A DNA stretch of 63,734 bases from Planctomycetia bacterium (GCA_005772955.1 SXID01000006.1:1-63734), one strand, 5' to 3'; positions 54,274 to 62,611 are shown, counted from the first letter of the stretch. The notes: generated by a model not told the origin, from the letters alone. Program-made: numbers and translations.

Positions 54274-55656
54274 TCAGACTTCGTTCATCTGATCGTGGAT
54301 CATCGGGTCGAGGTGTTTGGTATTGCGCTCGACGGCCAGGACGATCGTGCGCTCCTCCACGCCGTCGGCGCTGGCTGCTACGGCGGGGATTATCTGCCGA
54401 CTGTCCGGCAAGTTGAATGTCATGCGGAACGTGCCGTCCGGGCTCAACTTGATCGGGTCGTTGTTAAGCGTCAGATGCGCGGCTGGGTCGGTGCGGCCGA
54501 ATACGATCAACTTCGCATCGATCTCGAAGAAGAACTTCTTGACGCTGCCCGGCGGAACCGCGCCGGTGCCGAACGCGGTCTGCTTCGGTGGCCCGATCGG
54601 GCGACCGAGACGCTCCTCGAACAACTCACGCAGTTCCGGACTGCCGGTCGATTCAAACCCGGTGGACATGGCCAGAATGCGCTCGGCCTTCCACTTTGCG
54701 TCGTCGTCGTTCCACGAGGTTTCGAGGCCATCTGTGGTCTCGCCAGCACCGGCTTTCGGCGGGGTCACGACGTTCGAGCGTGCGAGGACGTAGAAGTCCC
54801 CGCGGCGCGAGACGTAGCCGATGTCGGCCCGGTACGCTCGCGGCGGTTGCGGCACGTCGATGTACCAGTTCTGTCCGCTGCCGTGAAGGATGATGTCCCG
54901 CACCGGCGTTTCGGAAGTGCTCGTGGTATCGAGGCTGGTCACGTCGAAGAGACGGATGATGAGCCTGGCACCGTGCCAGTCCTGCCGGAGCGCGGCTTCC
55001 GCCCGCTGCATTGACTGACTGGACAATTCCCAGTACGCGTTGAGCCAGCACGGATTGGACACCGCAAGAAGAATGCGGTCCTTCATAATCGGGTTTAACA
55101 GCTTGGTCGCGGTCACGTCCTTCGCAGGCTCACGGGAAGGAACTAGCGACTTCGTCATCGGCTTGGGAGCGGGGGCAACTGGCTTCAGCGGGAGAAGCGG
55201 CTTGGTGGATTGCGCAGCGACAGTCTTGGGGGAGCCGGTGGTGGCCGACTTGAGGCCGTTCACAAGGGGCGCTACCGGCTTGGTCGCGGCAACAGAGACC
55301 GGAGGCGCAATCGACTTGGCCTTCTGCGTGACACTCACTACGGGTTTCGTCGCGAAAGGAGGCTTCGCGACCACTTTGGGGACCGCCGGTTTCGGCGCAA
55401 TCTTCGCGGGCTTGGCAAGCCTCGCCGGAGCGGACTTGGCCTTCTTCACTTTCGTGACCTTGGCGGCAACCTTCACAGTCGGCTTGGCAGCCGGACGAGA
55501 GGTCTTGGATGCAGACTTGGGCGCGCCGGGATTCTTGGCGAGCGCTTTAAGAAGGGCCGGCTTATCCATTCCGTCCCAGCCGCGCACGCCCCGATGCCGA
55601 GCCATATCGGCAAGGTCTTTCTTGGACCGGGCGGTCAATGAGCCAGCAGTCTTCAT
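54274..55656 (-). CDS. DUF4912 protein with SAP-like N-terminus and Lys/Ala/Pro-rich linker
   Basis: 460 aa. Residues 1-40 look like a Rho-N/SAP-type helical motif (RSKKDLADMARHRGVRGWDG, DKPALLKALAK). Residues ~45-180 are a basic Lys/Ala/Pro/Val linker (e.g. PAAKPTVKVAAKVTKVKKAK). The C-terminal domain matches DUF4912: DRILLAVSNPCWLNAYWEL, SGQNWYIDVPQPPRAYRADI, GYVSRRGDFYVLARSNVVTP, and GRTDPAAHLTLNNDPIKLSP. A nucleic-acid association is suggested by the N-terminus; function unknown. Confidence 0.82.
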   Translation of the reverse strand: MKTAGSLTARSKKDLADMARHRGVRGWDGMDKPALLKALAKNPGAPKSASKTSRPAAKPTVKVAAKVTKVKKAKSAPARLAKPAKIAPKPAVPKVVAKPPFATKPVVSVTQKAKSIAPPVSVAATKPVAPLVNGLKSATTGSPKTVAAQSTKPLLPLKPVAPAPKPMTKSLVPSREPAKDVTATKLLNPIMKDRILLAVSNPCWLNAYWELSSQSMQRAEAALRQDWHGARLIIRLFDVTSLDTTSTSETPVRDIILHGSGQNWYIDVPQPPRAYRADIGYVSRRGDFYVLARSNVVTPPKAGAGETTDGLETSWNDDDAKWKAERILAMSTGFESTGSPELRELFEERLGRPIGPPKQTAFGTGAVPPGSVKKFFFEIDAKLIVFGRTDPAAHLTLNNDPIKLSPDGTFRMTFNLPDSRQIIPAVAASADGVEERTIVLAVERNTKHLDPMIHDQMNEV

Positions 55657-56160
55657 CGGCGAGCCACTTCCCCGCTCCAGGTGGGCGGTTGTGGAACGGT
55701 TTTGGGTAACATCCGTGCCGAACAGCCACAGTTCCGGGGTCCGTCCCGGCGATGTCGAGCGGTCCCGGCCAATTAGAGGAAGGCCGGGAATGTCAGGACA
55801 GCGCCTGGATGATCATCCGAACCCAAGTCGCCAAAAGAATGTCGAATCCGGCTACTCAAGTGGACGCGGACAAACGATCCAGGGAAAAATTGGCGCGACG
55901 TTGTAACGGGGCGGGAGCTTTCCTAACTCTCTCTTCATCTTAGGGATACACGGGGGTATCTGTCAATGTGATTTGGTCGCCGGAACTGGTTCTGGAGACT
56001 GATTTTGCTCTGATTGTAACGACGCGCCAATGTCACAACGCTCAGGAACTGCGTCCCCGCAGGCGAAACTCACCGAGCCGGGCCTACGCGGTTTGCTCTC
56101 CGCTCGGCACAACACGGGATAATTCAGACGATTTGAGTAGATCGGAACGCCCCGAGTCGC
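55657..56160. other. Divergent region upstream of the ATP synthase operon
   Basis: 504 nt (to the operator) between the leftward DUF4912 gene and the rightward ATP synthase operon. No protein gene is recognisable. Small inverted repeats are present (GATAC...GTATC near 55946-55962). It must contain the DUF4912 promoter; none was placed with confidence. Confidence 0.4.
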
Positions 56161-56178
56161 TTGTGAAATATTTCACGA
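56161..56178. promoter_or_regulatory. Candidate Rex operator
   Basis: TTGTGAAATATTTCACGA: two half-sites, TTGTGAA and TTCACGA, flanking ATAT, with an inner perfect 14-bp palindrome GTGAAATATTTCAC. It departs by one base from the TTGTGAA-N4-TTCACAA operator of the redox repressor Rex, which senses the NADH/NAD+ ratio. It ends 7 nt before the proposed -35 of the ATP synthase operon. No rex gene is in the window. Confidence 0.6.
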
Positions 56179-56185
56179 GATCGGA

Positions 56186-56213
56186 TTGACTTTGTCTGCA
56201 AGTTACTCACAAT
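56186..56213 (+). promoter_or_regulatory. Possible sigma70-type promoter of the ATP synthase operon
   Basis: TTGACT (56186-56191), 16-nt spacing, CACAAT (56208-56213). It lies directly after the Rex-like operator and 34 nt before the first gene's ATG. The -10 is imperfect (4 of 6). Confidence 0.45.
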
Positions 56214-56247
56214 ACGCCTTCGTCCTGCAATCCGAGTGAGTAATCCC

Positions 56248-56499
56248 ATGCCGGCCGACCCACCGTCGCCGGGGAACCGTCTGCCGATCGGCCTTATGGT
56301 CGCCGGTTCGGAGATGACTTCGTTCACTGTTTTGGGGCTGTTGTTGGACTTCGGTCTCGGCACGATGCCGGGGTTTACAATCGGGCTGACTCTGGTTGGT
56401 CTGTTCGTCGCTTTCTATCATCTGGTGAAGATGTCGAAGGCGCTCGCGGAGCAGAAGCCGGAACCGCGTGAGGGACCGAAAGACGGAGGAACGCCGTGA
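56248..56499 (+). CDS. AtpZ/AtpI-like small membrane protein
   Basis: 83 aa, two helices (SEMTSFTVLGLLLDFGLGTM and FTIGLTLVGLFVAFYHLVKM) with a charged tail ending KPEPREGPKDGG. It resembles the AtpZ/F0F1-ATPase-associated (AtpI-type) proteins that precede atpB in many operons and help c-ring assembly. Start at ATG 56248 (a GTG at 56236 is possible). Its stop overlaps the GTG start of the next gene (GTGA). Confidence 0.7.
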   Translation: MPADPPSPGNRLPIGLMVAGSEMTSFTVLGLLLDFGLGTMPGFTIGLTLVGLFVAFYHLVKMSKALAEQKPEPREGPKDGGTP

Positions 56500-56888
56500 T
56501 TCGGCGGGCCGCGATTCTTTTGGGTATCCCTATTGGTCTGGTAATGCTGTTCGCGATCCCGCTGGGGTTGTGGCGCGGCGAATACCAGTGGCTGTGCGCT
56601 GCGGTCGCGGTTGTGCTGGTAGTCCCGCCGGGACTGGTGACGCTATTCCTCGCGGAGCGGCTCACCAAAACCTCGATTTTCGGCCCGCTGCTGGCGCTCG
56701 GCGTGGGAACGGTGGTCAGGGTGACGGTCGGTTTCGGCGGCGCAGCGATTGTGTTTTTGCTCAGCAAACCGACGTTCCACGCGGAGCCGCTGACTTTTTT
56801 TGGTTGGGTGTTGGGGACATACCTGACAACGCTGATAACCGAAACGGCTCTGCTGGCGGGTATGAAACCGGGTATGCCGACTGGATAA
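56496..56888 (+). CDS. atpI: ATP synthase protein I-like membrane protein
   Basis: 130 aa with four hydrophobic helices (AILLGIPIGLVMLFAIPLGL; QWLCAAVAVVLVVPPGLVTL; FGPLLALGVGTVVRVTVGFG; GTYLTTLITETALLAG). It occupies the atpI position between the AtpZ-like gene and atpB; sequence identity is weak, so the call rests mainly on position and topology. GTG start with a strong GGAGGAACGCC upstream and overlap with the preceding stop. Confidence 0.65.
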   Translation: MIRRAAILLGIPIGLVMLFAIPLGLWRGEYQWLCAAVAVVLVVPPGLVTLFLAERLTKTSIFGPLLALGVGTVVRVTVGFGGAAIVFLLSKPTFHAEPLTFFGWVLGTYLTTLITETALLAGMKPGMPTG

Positions 56889-56921
56889 AGCGTTCTGAAC
56901 GGCATCAGGCGAGGTGCGGCG

Positions 56922-57788
56922 ATGGCCGGTAAGAAAGCGATTGACCCCTTCGAACACGTCGTCGATAGCGGGCACACGCCCATTCTCGAGACCGCCAATC
57001 TGGAAATTCACGGACTCGAAATCGGCGGCATCCCGCTGAAGTTCATGCTCCTCATGGCTGGCAGCGCCACGATCGTGGCGATCGGTCTGGTCTGGCTAGG
57101 CCGGAAGATGGCGAGCGGTGAGCCGCCGACCGGGAAACTCTGGAACATCCTCGAAAGTCTGCTGTTCTTCGTGCGCGACAAAATCGTGCGGCCGGGTGTC
57201 GGCGAACACGACGCGAACCGCTACCTCCCTTACCTCACCACGCTGTTCCTGTTCATCTTCACGATGAACCTAGCCGGCATGTTCCCGTTCCTCGGGTCGC
57301 CGACCGCGTCGATCATGGTAACCGGCGCGCTGGCCCTTGTGAGTTTCGTGGTCATCCATGCGGCTGGTCTGGAAGGCAACCACGGCGTCGGTGGCTATCT
57401 CAAGACATTCATCCCGCACATCCACATTGAAGGTGGCTCGGCGATGCAGTTTCTTGGCAAGGGTATCACGGTCGGGATCGCGCTGTTGGAGTACGCAACC
57501 GCGTTCATTCGCGTGACCGTGTTGGCCGTGCGTCTCTTCGCCAATATGCTTGCCGGACACACCGTGCTGTTCATGATCCTGTTCTTCATCGCGTTGGTGG
57601 ACAACCCCGCGTACCAGATCGAGATCGCGAAGGGCAAGGACTGGCTGTATTACCTCGTGATGCCGTTCAGTGTGTTGCTGGTGACCGCGCTGAGCCTGTT
57701 GGAGCTGTTCATCGCCGGGCTGCAAGCGTTCATCTTCACGTTCCTGACGGCGGTGTTCATCGGGCTCGCGAAACACCCGGCGCACTAG
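56922..57788 (+). CDS. atpB: F-type ATP synthase subunit a
   Basis: 288 aa, five to six helices. The essential arginine is in RVTVLAVRLFANMLAGH (Arg 204), the half-channel segment. Other subunit-a marks are LPYLTTLFLFIFTMNLAGMF and LLELFIAGLQAFIFTFLTAV near the C-terminus. Forms the proton path with the c-ring. Slightly long with an extended N-terminus (~40 residues). Follows atpI by 33 nt. Confidence 0.95.
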   Translation: MAGKKAIDPFEHVVDSGHTPILETANLEIHGLEIGGIPLKFMLLMAGSATIVAIGLVWLGRKMASGEPPTGKLWNILESLLFFVRDKIVRPGVGEHDANRYLPYLTTLFLFIFTMNLAGMFPFLGSPTASIMVTGALALVSFVVIHAAGLEGNHGVGGYLKTFIPHIHIEGGSAMQFLGKGITVGIALLEYATAFIRVTVLAVRLFANMLAGHTVLFMILFFIALVDNPAYQIEIAKGKDWLYYLVMPFSVLLVTALSLLELFIAGLQAFIFTFLTAVFIGLAKHPAH

Positions 57789-57862
57789 AAACGCGGACAG
57801 AAGAAAAGTCAGTAAACCGAGACAACAACCTAACCAACCATTCCCGCTGGAGGTTCCCGACA

Positions 57863-58144
57863 ATGCGATTCGCAAATTTGCTCCTCGTTGCCTTCCTCGT
57901 GGTTCTCGCGATGGCGACCCCCGCGTTCGCCGCCGATAACGTCGGACCGGGCGTCGGGATGGGTCTGGCCATCGTCGGCATCGGCATCGGCATCGGGCTG
58001 ATCGGCTATGCGGCGCTCAGTGGAATCGCTCGCCAACCGGAGCAGGCGGGGGCCATTCAGGGCGCGATGTTCATCCTCGCGGGTCTGGTCGAAGGGGCCG
58101 GGATCATCGCGTTGGTGCTCTGCTTGGCCCTCATGTTCCTTTGA
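57863..58144 (+). CDS. atpE: F-type ATP synthase subunit c, with signal-peptide-like N-terminus
   Basis: 93 aa. Residues 1-24 look like a cleavable signal peptide (LLLVAFLVVLAMATPAFA); the mature two-helix hairpin would be ~69 residues. Helix 1 has the glycine-rich VGIGIGIGLIGYAALSGIA, the polar loop is RQPE (57-60), and helix 2 carries the ion-binding Glu 77 (ILAGLVEGAGIIALV). The Gln and Ser/Thr ligands typical of Na+-type c subunits were not evident, which favours protons. A clear ribosome site (GGAGG) lies about 9-10 nt upstream. Confidence 0.95.
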   Translation: MRFANLLLVAFLVVLAMATPAFAADNVGPGVGMGLAIVGIGIGIGLIGYAALSGIARQPEQAGAIQGAMFILAGLVEGAGIIALVLCLALMFL

Positions 58145-58195
58145 CCGCTCCACCCCCGGACCGCAGTCTGGGGGCTTACGCGAGGTGAACCACGC

Positions 58196-58813
58196 ATGCG
58201 CACCGCATCGCATTACAAGCTGTTCGCGCTGGCCGCAATCGTCGTCCTCGTGATCGCGTTCCCGGCGCTCGCGGCCGACCCGCACGCGGGCGAGAAGAAG
58301 GGTGGCCTCGACTTCACCGGCATCAAGCGCTACGACTTGGGCATCTACACGCTCGTCGTGTTCGGGCTGCTGATGTTCATCGTCGGCAAGTTCGCGTGGC
58401 CGAACATCCGCGTGGGCCTGGCCAAGCGCGAAGCGAACATCGGCTCCGCGCTCGCCGACGCACGGCGCGACCGCGCTGATGCCGAGGCGAAACTGACGGA
58501 AGCGAAAAAACAACTCGACGCGGCCGCGGCGCAAGCCAAGGCAATTCTCGACGAGGCACGCAGAGATGCCGACGTGCTGAAAGCTTCCGAGCGCGAAGTG
58601 GGAGTAAAAGAGGCCCAAGCCGAGCGCGAGCGGGTGCGGCGCGACCTTGCCATCGAGCGTGATGCAGTCGGCAAGCAACTCCATCAGCATGTGGTCGAAC
58701 TCGCGACCCTGATCGCGAGCAAGGCCGTCCGGCGACAGGTGACCATCGACACGAAGAGCGAGTTGGTGAACGAGTCCATCGACGAACTGAGAACGAACGC
58801 GAACCGGGCGTAG
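58196..58813 (+). CDS. atpF: F-type ATP synthase subunit b, with signal-peptide-like N-terminus
   Basis: 205 aa. The N-terminus (YKLFALAAIVVLVIAFPALA) resembles a signal peptide with an ALA/AD cleavage site. A second hydrophobic helix (LGIYTLVVFGLLMFIVGKFA) is the normal membrane anchor of b. The remainder is a long charged coiled coil (DARRDRADAEAKLTEAKKQL; QAERERVRRDLAIERDAVGK) forming the peripheral stalk. The extra N-terminal segment lengthens it beyond the usual ~160 residues. A palindrome starts right at its stop codon. Confidence 0.93.
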   Translation: MRTASHYKLFALAAIVVLVIAFPALAADPHAGEKKGGLDFTGIKRYDLGIYTLVVFGLLMFIVGKFAWPNIRVGLAKREANIGSALADARRDRADAEAKLTEAKKQLDAAAAQAKAILDEARRDADVLKASEREVGVKEAQAERERVRRDLAIERDAVGKQLHQHVVELATLIASKAVRRQVTIDTKSELVNESIDELRTNANRA

Positions 58814-58967
58814 GAAGAACCTACCCCCCAACCCCCTCCCGGAAGGGAAGGGGAGCAAAACCATTGCTCGCTGCGCTCGTGGTTCGAGCCTGTTGAGCCG
58901 CGAGCGTAACGAGCCGTTTCTTCCCCCCTTCCCTTCCAGAGAGGGGGTTGGGGGGTAGGTGGTCTTC
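58814..58967. repeat. Family B palindrome filling the atpF-atpH gap
   Basis: Left arm 58814-58853 (CCTACCCCCCAACCCCCTCC then GGAAGGGAAGGGG) and right arm 58925-58967 (CCCCTTCCCTTCC then GGGGGTTGGGGGGTAGGTGG) pair almost fully. The ~70-nt centre contains GAGCCGCGAGCGTAACGAGCC. It spans exactly from after the atpF stop to the base before the atpH ATG, so the atpH Shine-Dalgarno (GGGGGGTAGG) lies inside the stem. Confidence 0.9.
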
Positions 58968-59576
58968 ATGGCGAACGTCGAAACCAAACACGAGACCGTT
59001 CTGGACGCTGGCACGACGCGGTCGCGGCTCGCGCGCGTCTACGCCGAGGCGCTGCTCGCGTCGTCGCTCAAGCAGTCGCCCAACGCGGCCGATGAGGTCG
59101 GCACGGAACTGACCGACTTCGCAAAAGCGGTCGGCGAGAGCCCTGGACTCGGCGTGTTTCTCGGCAGCCCGATCGTCGGCAAGAAGGCGCGGGCCGCGTT
59201 ACTCGCCACCGCACTCGCAGGGCGCGCATCGATTTCGCTTCGTGGATTGATCGCGGTGCTCGCCAAGAACAACCGACTCGACCTGCTTCGCGGCATCGCA
59301 CAAGCCTACCGCGCGCTGATCAACGAACGGTCCGGACGCGTGCCGGTGAAGATCACGACCGCCGTGCCATTCACCGACGAGCAGAAGACCAAACTCACCG
59401 CGAACCTCAAAGACCTGCTCAAACAAGACCCCGTGCTGGACGTTCGGGTCGATCCTGACCTGCTCGGCGGGTTAGTGATTCAGGTGGGCGACTCGGTCGT
59501 CGATACCTCCGTCCGCACCCGGATCCAGTCTCTCCGTACACTCTTGCTCGACAAGGGCGGCAGCCATGGCAACTAA
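58968..59576 (+). CDS. atpH: F-type ATP synthase subunit delta
   Basis: 202 aa, OSCP/delta. [18 protein letters not shown] at the N-terminus, [40 protein letters not shown], and the C-terminal [31 protein letters not shown], as in the family. Slightly longer than the usual ~180. The ATG at 58968 directly follows the palindrome; an ATG at 58959 would add three residues. Overlaps atpA by 11 nt. Confidence 0.93.
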   Translation: MANVETKHETVLDAGTTRSRLARVYAEALLASSLKQSPNAADEVGTELTDFAKAVGESPGLGVFLGSPIVGKKARAALLATALAGRASISLRGLIAVLAKNNRLDLLRGIAQAYRALINERSGRVPVKITTAVPFTDEQKTKLTANLKDLLKQDPVLDVRVDPDLLGGLVIQVGDSVVDTSVRTRIQSLRTLLLDKGGSHGN

Positions 59577-61290
59577 GATCAGCGCCGGCGAGATCATCAG
59601 CGTCATCACGGGCCAGATCGACAACTTCGATCGCAAGGTCGAGACGCGCGCCGTCGGGCAGGTGCTCGAAGTCGGCGACGGCATCGCCCGCTGCTACGGC
59701 CTCTCCGAGGTCATGGCCGGCGAACTCGTGGACTTCCCGCAGGCCGGGATCAAGGGTCTCGCGTTCAACCTCGAAGAAAGTTCGGTCTCCGTCATTATCC
59801 TCGGTGACTACCTGAAGGTCACTGAAGGGATGGAAGTGCGGACGACGGGCGAACTGCTGTCCGTGCCAGTCGGTGAGGCAATGCTCGGCCGCGTCGTCGA
59901 TACACTCGGCAACCCGGTGGACGGCAAGGGGCCGATCAACACCACGAAGCGACGGCTCGTCGAGAGTCCCGCGCCGGGCATTCTGGACCGGCAGCCGGTG
60001 AAGGTGCCGCTCCAGACCGGGATCAAGGCCATCGACTCGATGACGCCGGTCGGCCGCGGGCAACGCGAGTTGATCATCGGTGACCGCAAGACCGGCAAAA
60101 CGGCCATCGCGATCGACACGATCATCAACCAGAAGGAAGAGAACGTAATCTGCGTGTACGTCGCGTGCGGGCAGATGGAATCGAAGGTCGCGGGCGTGGT
60201 CGAGATTCTGCGGAAGACCGGTGCGATGGATTACACCATCGTGGTGGTCGCGAGCGCGTCCGACGCAGCGCCGCTTCAGTACCTCGCGCCGTACGCGGGT
60301 GCCGCGATGGCCGAGTTCTTCACCTACGACCAGGGCCGCGACACCCTCTGCGTCTACGATGACTTATCGAAGCAGGCCGCCGCGTACCGCCAACTGTCGC
60401 TTCTGGTGCGCCGCCCTCCGGGTCGTGAGGCGTACCCCGGTGACGTGTTCTACGCCCACTCACGTCTGCTCGAACGCTCCGCGAAACTGGCCGAGCGGTG
60501 GGTGATTATCGAAGGCAACACCAACGGCGCTAACGCCGAGGCACACTGGGGTATCAACAAGGCAGCAAACACGGCCGCGAAGCGCGGGCCGAACGAACCC
60601 GGCATGGTCTACGTCGGCCCCGGCGAAAAGGGCGGCTACGATCAGGCCAAGCACGACCTGAAGAACTTCCCGGGTGCGAAGATTGCGAAAGTCGCCGGTA
60701 GCGGCGGCTCGCTGACCGCGCTACCGATCATCGAAACGCTCGAAGGCGAAGTCTCCGCGTACATCCCGACGAACGTGATCAGCATCACCGATGGTCAGAT
60801 TTACCTTCAGCCGGACCTGAAGAACGCGGGCGTGCTCCCAGCCGTAGACGTCGGTATCTCGGTGTCGCGCGTTGGTGGTAACGCCCAGATCGGCGCGATG
60901 AAGCACAAGACGGTCGCCGGTGGTCTGAAGCTCGCGCTCGCGCAGTTCCGCGAACTCGAAGCGTTCGCGCAACTCGGCACCGAACTCGACCCCGCCACAC
61001 AACGGCAGTTGGATCGCGGTATCGTGATGGTCGAGATCCTGAAGCAGGGCCAGTACAAACCGATGAACGTGATCGACCAGATCATGATCATCTACGCCGG
61101 CAACAGCGGCGGGTTGGACAAGGTCAAGAAGAATCAGGTCCGCGCGTGGGAGGATCAGTTCCTCAAGTTCATGAAGGAACAGAAGCCGGAAGTGCGGGCG
61201 TTACTCGCCAAAGAGAAGAAGATGACGGACGAGGTCGTCGCGGCACTGAACGCGGCGATCAAGGACTTCCAGCCTCAATTTAAGGCTTGA
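59566..61290 (+). CDS. atpA: F-type ATP synthase subunit alpha, with ~65-70-residue insertion
   Basis: 574 aa, versus ~500-515 usual. Walker A is GDRKTGKT (172-179). [40 protein letters not shown] and [20 protein letters not shown] match the family; the arginine finger lies in ISVSRVGG (Arg 435). Between [12 protein letters not shown] (~311) and [11 protein letters not shown] (~381), where other alpha subunits have only a short joint, there is an insertion of about 65-70 residues ([37 protein letters not shown]). It is in frame and Lys/Asn/Gly-rich. Confidence 0.95.
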   Translation: MATKISAGEIISVITGQIDNFDRKVETRAVGQVLEVGDGIARCYGLSEVMAGELVDFPQAGIKGLAFNLEESSVSVIILGDYLKVTEGMEVRTTGELLSVPVGEAMLGRVVDTLGNPVDGKGPINTTKRRLVESPAPGILDRQPVKVPLQTGIKAIDSMTPVGRGQRELIIGDRKTGKTAIAIDTIINQKEENVICVYVACGQMESKVAGVVEILRKTGAMDYTIVVVASASDAAPLQYLAPYAGAAMAEFFTYDQGRDTLCVYDDLSKQAAAYRQLSLLVRRPPGREAYPGDVFYAHSRLLERSAKLAERWVIIEGNTNGANAEAHWGINKAANTAAKRGPNEPGMVYVGPGEKGGYDQAKHDLKNFPGAKIAKVAGSGGSLTALPIIETLEGEVSAYIPTNVISITDGQIYLQPDLKNAGVLPAVDVGISVSRVGGNAQIGAMKHKTVAGGLKLALAQFRELEAFAQLGTELDPATQRQLDRGIVMVEILKQGQYKPMNVIDQIMIIYAGNSGGLDKVKKNQVRAWEDQFLKFMKEQKPEVRALLAKEKKMTDEVVAALNAAIKDFQPQFKA

Positions 61291-61295
61291 TCGCG

Positions 61296-61349
61296 TAGCC
61301 GCGACCCGCAGGGAGGCGCGGACGTCCGCGCTCCCGCGGGTCGCGGCTA
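61296..61349. repeat. Palindrome between atpA and orf83
   Basis: TAGCCGCGACCCGCAGGGAG and GCGCGGAC pair with GTCCGCGCTCCCGCGGGTCG and CGGCTA. The leading 17 nt TCGCGTAGCCGCGACCC (61291-61307) also occur exactly upstream of recO (~18423-18439). Confidence 0.85.
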
Positions 61350-61385
61350 ACCAGGAGTTCCTCAACCCAATGAAGATAAGGAGGC

Positions 61386-61637
61386 ATGGCCGAATTCCTC
61401 TGGCTGGAGTGGAACGAAGCGAAGTTGGCGATGCACCACCTTTCCACAGACGAGGTGGAGTTCGCGTGGGAGCACCGGACGGACGTTGACGAGTGGGACG
61501 AACCGACTCCCGGAATCGAGAGCTACGGGCGCGTGCCGAGCGGGCGGTGGGTGAAGATCATCTGGCGGTACAACGGGTTCGGCGACGAAGACCTGATCTT
61601 CGTCATCACCGCATACCACGTCGATCGCGGGCCTTGA
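61386..61637 (+). CDS. Small unknown protein inside the ATP synthase operon
   Basis: 83 aa, unrecognised; it has a Trp/Glu-rich, BrnT-like feel (FLWLEWNEAKLAMHHLSTDE, RWVKIIWRYNGFGDEDLIFV, ITAYHVDRG). BrnT toxins end in a similar IRVISAR-like strand but the key BrnT residues cannot be confirmed. It lies between atpA and atpG, co-directional, with no ATP synthase counterpart. An AAGGAGG-like sequence (AAGATAAGGAGGC) just before the ATG gives a strong ribosome site. Confidence 0.65.
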   Translation: MAEFLWLEWNEAKLAMHHLSTDEVEFAWEHRTDVDEWDEPTPGIESYGRVPSGRWVKIIWRYNGFGDEDLIFVITAYHVDRGP

Positions 61638-61702
61638 TCACTCACCTCTGGCTTACGGCTAACGAAGAACACGAAACACCAAACACGAAGCACTGAGCAA
61701 CG

Positions 61703-62608
61703 ATGGCTAATCTGCGCGTACTCGTGAAGCGCCGCAAGGCGGTGCGGAACATCCGCAAGATCACGAAGACGATGGAACTGATCGCGACGGCCCGCTTCAA
61801 GAAGGCGCTCGACCGCGCTACGGAAGCAGAGGCGTACACGCGCAAGATCGCGGAGCTGGCCGCCGACCTGAGCAAGAACGCGGGCGACGTGAGCCACCCG
61901 CTGCTCGTCACGCGGCCCGTTAAGAAGACGCTGCTGTTGGTCATCACCGCGAACCGCGGTCTGTGCGGCGGCTACAACGGGAGCGTGCTGCGCGAATCGC
62001 TCCCGCTCACGCGCCAGTACACCGCGGCCGGCACACCGTTCGACCTCGAAGTGTCCGGCAAGCGAGGGATCGCGTTCTTCAAGTTCCAGGGCGTGCCGCG
62101 AACGCAGGAGTACACCAACTTCGAGGACAAGCCTTCGTTCGCGGAAGCGGACCTGGTCGCGAGCCGCTACATCGACCTCTACACCTCCGGCGCAATCGAC
62201 GAAGTGAAAGTCGTCTACACGAAGTTCATCACCGCGGCGCGCCAACAGGCAGTGACCGAAACGCTGCTCCCGCTGTCGTCGGTCACGGTCGAGATTCGTA
62301 AGCACGGCGTGGCGCAACAGGGGGCGTCTACGCCGACCGCCGAAGCGAAGGTGAACTACGAGTTCATCCCGGACGCCGCGGAGATTCTCGAAGAGTTGGT
62401 CCCCGCGGCGCTGAAGGTGCGGTTGTTCAAGATGTTCCTCGACGCCGCCGTGAGTGAGCAGATCGCCCGCCGGGTCGCGATGAAGGCAGCGACCGAGAAC
62501 GCCGGCGACCTGATCAAGGACATCACGCGGGTTTACAACCGGACGCGCCAGGCGAACATCACGAAGGAGATTTCGGAACTCATCGCCGGTTCCGAGGCGC
62601 TGAAGTAG
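61703..62608 (+). CDS. atpG: F-type ATP synthase subunit gamma
   Basis: 301 aa. N-terminal helix VRNIRKITKTMELIATARFK (central shaft), LVITANRGLCGGYNGSVLRE (conserved GLCG), and C-terminal helix MKAATENAGDLIKDITRVYN with RTRQANITKEISELIAGSEA. Couples ring rotation to catalysis. The 65-nt gap before it contains the CACCAAACACGAAGC word also found before lptE and no strong Shine-Dalgarno. ATG at 61703. Confidence 0.95.
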   Translation: MANLRVLVKRRKAVRNIRKITKTMELIATARFKKALDRATEAEAYTRKIAELAADLSKNAGDVSHPLLVTRPVKKTLLLVITANRGLCGGYNGSVLRESLPLTRQYTAAGTPFDLEVSGKRGIAFFKFQGVPRTQEYTNFEDKPSFAEADLVASRYIDLYTSGAIDEVKVVYTKFITAARQQAVTETLLPLSSVTVEIRKHGVAQQGASTPTAEAKVNYEFIPDAAEILEELVPAALKVRLFKMFLDAAVSEQIARRVAMKAATENAGDLIKDITRVYNRTRQANITKEISELIAGSEALK

Positions 62609-62611
62609 CCA

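Noticed and set aside
54193-55014. Plus-strand frame opposite the DUF4912 gene
   Set aside because: Its beginning lies in a palindrome and the remainder mirrors a recognised protein on the minus strand.
55200-55530. Repetitive stretch considered as a CRISPR or tandem array
   Set aside because: It is the Lys/Ala/Pro-rich linker of the DUF4912 protein; there are no regular repeat-spacer units.
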